From the NCBI GenBank assembly GCA_021821225.1, contig JAKACR010000031.1:1-16602 (forward strand): DNA of 16,602 nt. Direction: 5' to 3'. The notes beneath the pieces are model-generated. The model had not been told where the DNA came from and searched no databases. It saw nothing but the letters and a program-made list of their open reading frames with translations. The translations under genes were made by a program, and so were the position numbers. The DNA comes from Bacillota bacterium (lineage in GTDB: Bacteria; Bacillota; Bacilli; Alicyclobacillales; SLC66). This document shows positions 14,605-16,602 of the stretch, piece after piece (within the stretch, counting starts at the first letter, position 1; each line of letters opens with the position of its first letter).

Positions 14605-15818
14605 CCGTCAGGGCGCCCCGTGGTGGACAAGTGGACCTGCAGTTCGCGAAACCCGGGCTTCATCCCGAACTGCAGCGCGCCGGGGAATTTGCGGTTCAGT
14701 TCATCGACGGTGCGAATGGCGTCCATGTTTGCGCTTTGCTGCAGTGTAAAGGCGTTGTCGCGCATCGTCAGGGAGACCTGGGCGAGCGGAAGCGGGTGCA
14801 GCTGTTCCGCGCGCAAGGTGAGTTCGCAGACACCTTCGCACGGCGTCCAGGCGTCCTGGACGGACAGGAGAGTCTCCAGGCGGAAGGCGGGTTTGTGGAA
14901 AGAACGGGCCAGGATGTCGCTGTGGCGGGAACTGCGACGGATGATCGTGAGACGCTGTGTTCCCACTCGTTCGGCCTTTAGTCGTTCGGACAGGCCCATG
15001 CAAAGCGACGCGACAAGGTTCAGCGCGGATGAGTTATCCAGTTCATCGCCAATCGGCGCGGACCATGTCTCTTTGAGTGAACGGTCGGGGAAGTTGACCC
15101 GAAGTGTCCCGCCAGGCTCTTGTTCAAGCCAACTGAGCCAGACAAGCGCGCTTGGGCCGAAGCGTTTGCGCAGTTTTCCAGGCGGCGCTGATGTCAGATC
15201 GGCCAGTTTCCACATCCCAAGATGGGCGAGTTCATCCACCGTGGACGGCGGCATGTCCGGCACGGCGCGCAGCGGGGCAAACCGCCACCACTCCCGACTG
15301 GCGGCGGTGCGCGATCCTGCAGAAGAGATGGGCGGGGATGAATGGAGCAGGACCTTTCCCGACTTGCGCAAGCGTGCGCCCGGTACGTCTTCCATCAGGG
15401 ACCACTGGAACAGCAGGCGCGCCAAAAATGGGTTATCTGCGAGAGCGATGCGCAGTTCTTGCCCGTCCTGCATGATCCGGTCAAGGGCGCGGATGATGCG
15501 GTGCGCTTCGTCGTCCGGGGCAGCGCCGGATATCTGCAGGTAGAACGCGTCTGTACCCACCGTGTGGATCCATGGTGAGAAAGAACGCAACAGACGCCAG
15601 ATGGGAAAAGCGGTCAGAGCGCCGGCGTTCGCCTCGTCAATGAGTTGCAGGGAGGGGACAAGCGCCGCCGCTTCCCGCGGTTTCATGCCGGGATGTACGC
15701 CGAATGCGCGAGCGGAGACGCAGGCGTCCGTGACCATCCCGGAATGGAAACTGGCCCATAGTGGGGCGCTGGAGTGCACGCGTATGCCGACGGCCCGTCC
15801 GAACAGTGTAAACCTCAA
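14601..15818 (-). CDS. imuB: ImuB-like Y-family polymerase homologue (inactive, mutasome hub)
   Basis: The 405-residue protein is a Y-family polymerase homologue of the ImuB type, which bridges the sliding clamp and ImuC. ACVSARAFGVHPGMKPREAAALVPSLQLI (residues 32-60) is the Y-family 'A...GV..GM....A....P.L' block. The catalytic acids are missing: the N-terminus (RFTLFGRAVGIRVHSS) has no metal-binding Asp, and the palm 'DE' site reads SPWIHTVGTDAFYLQ (Asp90, then Ala). A helix-hairpin-helix-like part (PPSTVDELAHLGMWKLADLTSAPPGKLRKRFG) and a little-finger region follow. A possible weak clamp-binding motif is QVSLTM near 347. TTG 15818 is preceded by GAGGTGG and lies about 28 bases after the predicted transcription start. 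ATG 15854 lies inside the -10 and cannot be used. Confidence 0.85.
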   Translation of the reverse strand: MRFTLFGRAVGIRVHSSAPLWASFHSGMVTDACVSARAFGVHPGMKPREAAALVPSLQLIDEANAGALTAFPIWRLLRSFSPWIHTVGTDAFYLQISGAAPDDEAHRIIRALDRIMQDGQELRIALADNPFLARLLFQWSLMEDVPGARLRKSGKVLLHSSPPISSAGSRTAASREWWRFAPLRAVPDMPPSTVDELAHLGMWKLADLTSAPPGKLRKRFGPSALVWLSWLEQEPGGTLRVNFPDRSLKETWSAPIGDELDNSSALNLVASLCMGLSERLKAERVGTQRLTIIRRSSRHSDILARSFHKPAFRLETLLSVQDAWTPCEGVCELTLRAEQLHPLPLAQVSLTMRDNAFTLQQSANMDAIRTVDELNRKFPGALQFGMKPGFRELQVHLSTTGRPDG

Positions 15819-15830
15819 GAGCGCCACCTC

Positions 15831-15844
15831 AGAACATGTGTTCG
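15831..15844 (-). promoter_or_regulatory. LexA (SOS) box of the imuB operon
   Basis: On the minus strand the sequence is CGAACACATGTTCT. It matches the Bacillus-type LexA/DinR operator CGAAC-N4-GTTCG at all but the last base. It begins 8 bases after the -10 and covers the transcription start, an ideal repression position. Confidence 0.85.
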
Positions 15845-15852
15845 ATAACTGC

Positions 15853-15880
15853 ATTATACCCGTCCGTCCGTGAAATGCAA
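15853..15880 (-). promoter_or_regulatory. Promoter of the imuB operon
   Basis: Perfect TATAAT (minus strand, 15858-15853) preceded at 16 bases by TTGCAT (15880-15875). Transcription would start near 15846, inside the LexA box, giving an untranslated leader of about 28 bases. Confidence 0.7.
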
Positions 15881-15973
15881 TAATGCCATACAGTTTGCTT
15901 TCATGTGGTGCGCCGCACGAGAGGGATCTCATATATCACAAAGAATAAACTTGCAGAAATTTGTTAAAAGATT

Positions 15974-15982
15974 TGCTATACT
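15974..15982 (+). promoter_or_regulatory. Extended -10 promoter driving the structured leader and small peptide
   Basis: TGCTATACT (15974-15982) is an extended -10 element. There is no good -35 at 16-18 bases; TTGCAG (15951-15956) is 20 bases away. The predicted start near 15989 places the leader structure about 17 bases downstream. Confidence 0.6.
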
Positions 15983-16005
15983 CTACCTGTACAAGTTTAT
16001 AGAGA

Positions 16006-16101
16006 CTCAGGGGATTGCGATATTCGCTCTGGGCTTTCCCCAGTTCCCCTGAGCACGGCCGCCGCCAGAGCCTGAAACCGGGCGTATGGCCGGGGCTGTG
16101 C
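16006..16101 (+). ncRNA. Structured 5' leader RNA (three-way junction plus second stem), class unknown
   Basis: Stem P1 pairs CTCAGGGGA (16006-16014) with TCCCCTGAG (16045-16053). It encloses P2, GCGA-TAT-TCGC (16017-16027), and P3, CTGGG-CTTTC-CCCAG (16029-16043), making a compact three-way junction. A second stem pairs GCACGGCC (16053-16060) with GGCTGTGC (16094-16101), including one G-U pair. It can enclose CCTG-AAAC-CGGG. The leader ends 21 bases before AAGGAGG of the peptide gene. The arrangement is like a riboswitch or other cis-regulatory RNA. I could not match it to a known class from memory. Confidence 0.5.
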
Positions 16102-16136
16102 GGAATGTCGCATCGATTTTGGGAAGGAGGATCCGC

Positions 16137-16220
16137 ATGGTCAAGAAACAGCAGTTGATCACGCTGGCTGTCATCACCGCCATGGTTCTGGCGGCGATCA
16201 TCGAGAGTCCCTGGCTTTGA
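16137..16220 (+). CDS. 27-residue single-pass membrane-type peptide
   Basis: The ORF MVKKQQLITLAVITAMVLAA followed by IIESPWL is preceded by GGGAAGGAGG (16121-16130) with 6-base spacing, one of the strongest ribosome binding sites in the window. It has two lysines, then about 16 hydrophobic residues, then a short polar end with Glu-Ser-Pro-Trp-Leu. It could be a small membrane protein, the start of a secreted signal peptide, or a leader peptide for the gene after it. A perfect 15-bp hairpin begins 5 bases after its stop. I do not recognise a family. The ribosome binding site and promoter make it likely to be translated. Confidence 0.6.
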   Translation: MVKKQQLITLAVITAMVLAAIIESPWL

Positions 16221-16225
16221 GCGCG

Positions 16226-16258
16226 GGCCACAAACGGCGCACTGCGCCGTTTGTGGCC
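16226..16258 (+). terminator. Perfect 15-bp hairpin between the micropeptide and DUF5317-like genes
   Basis: GGCCACAAACGGCGC (16226-16240) pairs exactly with GCGCCGTTTGTGGCC (16244-16258) around a 3-nt loop (ACT). No T-run follows (ATTCAGCG), so it is either a Rho-independent-like structure without the U-tract, an mRNA stabiliser for the peptide gene, or a control element for the next gene. Confidence 0.5.
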
Positions 16259-16266
16259 ATTCAGCG

Positions 16267-16602
16267 TTGCGGAAGGAGGCGGGCGTAACGCCGTACTTTG
16301 TTCTCTTCGGGCTTGCGCTCGCGCTCTTTTCGAAACGCGACGTGCGCACCATTGCCACAGTCAGATTCCGGCAGCCCATCTTCCTGCTCACGGGCTTTGC
16401 CGGACAGTTGCTGCTGGCTGTCGGCGCTGATCTTGGCTGGAAGAACTATCCCATATTATTGGAGTTGTCCTTCATCTTCGTTTTGTACGGTCTCTGGGCA
16501 AACCGCCGCTTGCCCGGCTTGCCGCTGATTTTGGGGGGCGCTTTGGCGAACTTTCTGGCGCTCCTGGTCCACGGCGGACTCATGCCAGTTTCGCCCACAG
16601 CC
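16267..16602 (+). CDS. Partial DUF5317-like membrane protein
   Basis: The frame is open from here to the window end (over 100 residues) and encodes a hydrophobic protein: a first helix (YFVLFGLALALF), a basic turn (SKRDVRTIATVRFRQP), further helices, then NRRLPGLPLILGGALANFLALLVHGGLMPVSP. The last block matches the DUF5317 pattern ('LPGL.LI..G...N..V...NGG.MPVS') found in uncharacterised Bacillota/Actinobacteria membrane proteins. AAGGAGG (16273-16279) should start translation near 16285, but that codon is GTA. The nearest in-frame canonical start is TTG 16267, upstream of the ribosome binding site. The true start is therefore uncertain (non-standard start, sequence error for GTG, or TTG 16267). 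The 3' end is outside the window. Confidence 0.6.
   Translation, partial: MRKEAGVTPYFVLFGLALALFSKRDVRTIATVRFRQPIFLLTGFAGQLLLAVGADLGWKNYPILLELSFIFVLYGLWANRRLPGLPLILGGALANFLALLVHGGLMPVSPTA
16273..16279 (+). promoter_or_regulatory. Ribosome binding site pointing to a non-canonical start
   Basis: A perfect AAGGAGG. Five bases later the reading frame of the DUF5317-like gene reads GTA-ACG-CCG, with no ATG, GTG or TTG in frame for the next 50 bases. The site marks the intended start better than the upstream TTG does. Confidence 0.5.

Noticed and set aside
15854..15932. Upstream starts (ATG 15932, ATG 15854) for imuB
   Set aside because: They lie in or before the -10 element, so they would not be transcribed from the recognised promoter. 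TTG 15818 has a proper ribosome binding site.
16053..16101. c-di-GMP-I or cobalamin riboswitch
   Set aside because: Only short pieces look alike (for example ATGGCCGGG); the conserved aptamer cores are not present.
1..16602. CRISPR array, complete insertion sequence or prophage genes
   Set aside because: No regularly spaced repeats, paired terminal repeats with a transposase, or phage structural genes were seen.

Overview
The window looks like chromosomal DNA from a GC-rich (roughly 55-60% by eye) Gram-positive bacterium of the Bacillota, probably Alicyclobacillus-like. The pointers are strong AGGAGG-type ribosome binding sites, frequent TTG and GTG starts, TTGACA/TATAAT-type promoters, a Bacillus-type SOS box (CGAAC-N4-GTTCT), and an ImuB/DnaE2-type mutagenesis operon. 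The genus is inference; the phylum is better supported.

Left edge (1-1237): the C-terminal end of an Rpn-type nuclease/transposase gene, a 3' tRNA-like remnant, and a decayed XRE/MmyB-type regulator pseudogene. This is a worn accessory stretch next to the phosphonate genes.

Phosphonate block (1238-7204): a tight co-directional operon phnG-phnH-phnI-phnJ-phnK-phnL-phnM encoding the carbon-phosphorus lyase core. PhnI attaches the phosphonate to ribose using ATP, PhnM removes pyrophosphate, and PhnJ (radical SAM, all four key cysteines present) breaks the C-P bond. PhnG, PhnH, PhnK and PhnL are complex partners. Most junctions overlap. The transporter (phnCDE), phnN and phnP are not in the window.

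Middle (7205-10323): three tRNA genes (Asp-GTC, Gly-GCC, Leu-TAA), each with a recognisable promoter. Between and after them lie a metallo-beta-lactamase-fold hydrolase of the NAPE-PLD-like type and an MFS transporter with its own TTGACA-17-TAATCT promoter.

DNA-damage block (10504-15880): an SRAP/YedK-type abasic-site protein on the plus strand converges with a minus-strand operon of imuB, a small DUF6504-like gene and imuC (dnaE2). The three genes are joined by ATGA and TGATG overlaps. A consensus-like -10 followed at once by a LexA box sits in front of imuB, so the operon should be SOS-controlled. No imuA is present.

Right edge (15950-16602): divergent from imuB, an extended -10 promoter starts a leader of about 150 nt that can fold into a three-way junction plus a second stem. 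It precedes a 27-residue membrane-type peptide with a very strong ribosome binding site, a perfect 15-bp hairpin, and a partial DUF5317-like membrane protein gene that lacks a normal start codon at the expected place. The structured leader plus micropeptide and the SOS cassette with its sandwiched small gene are the most interesting parts of the window.
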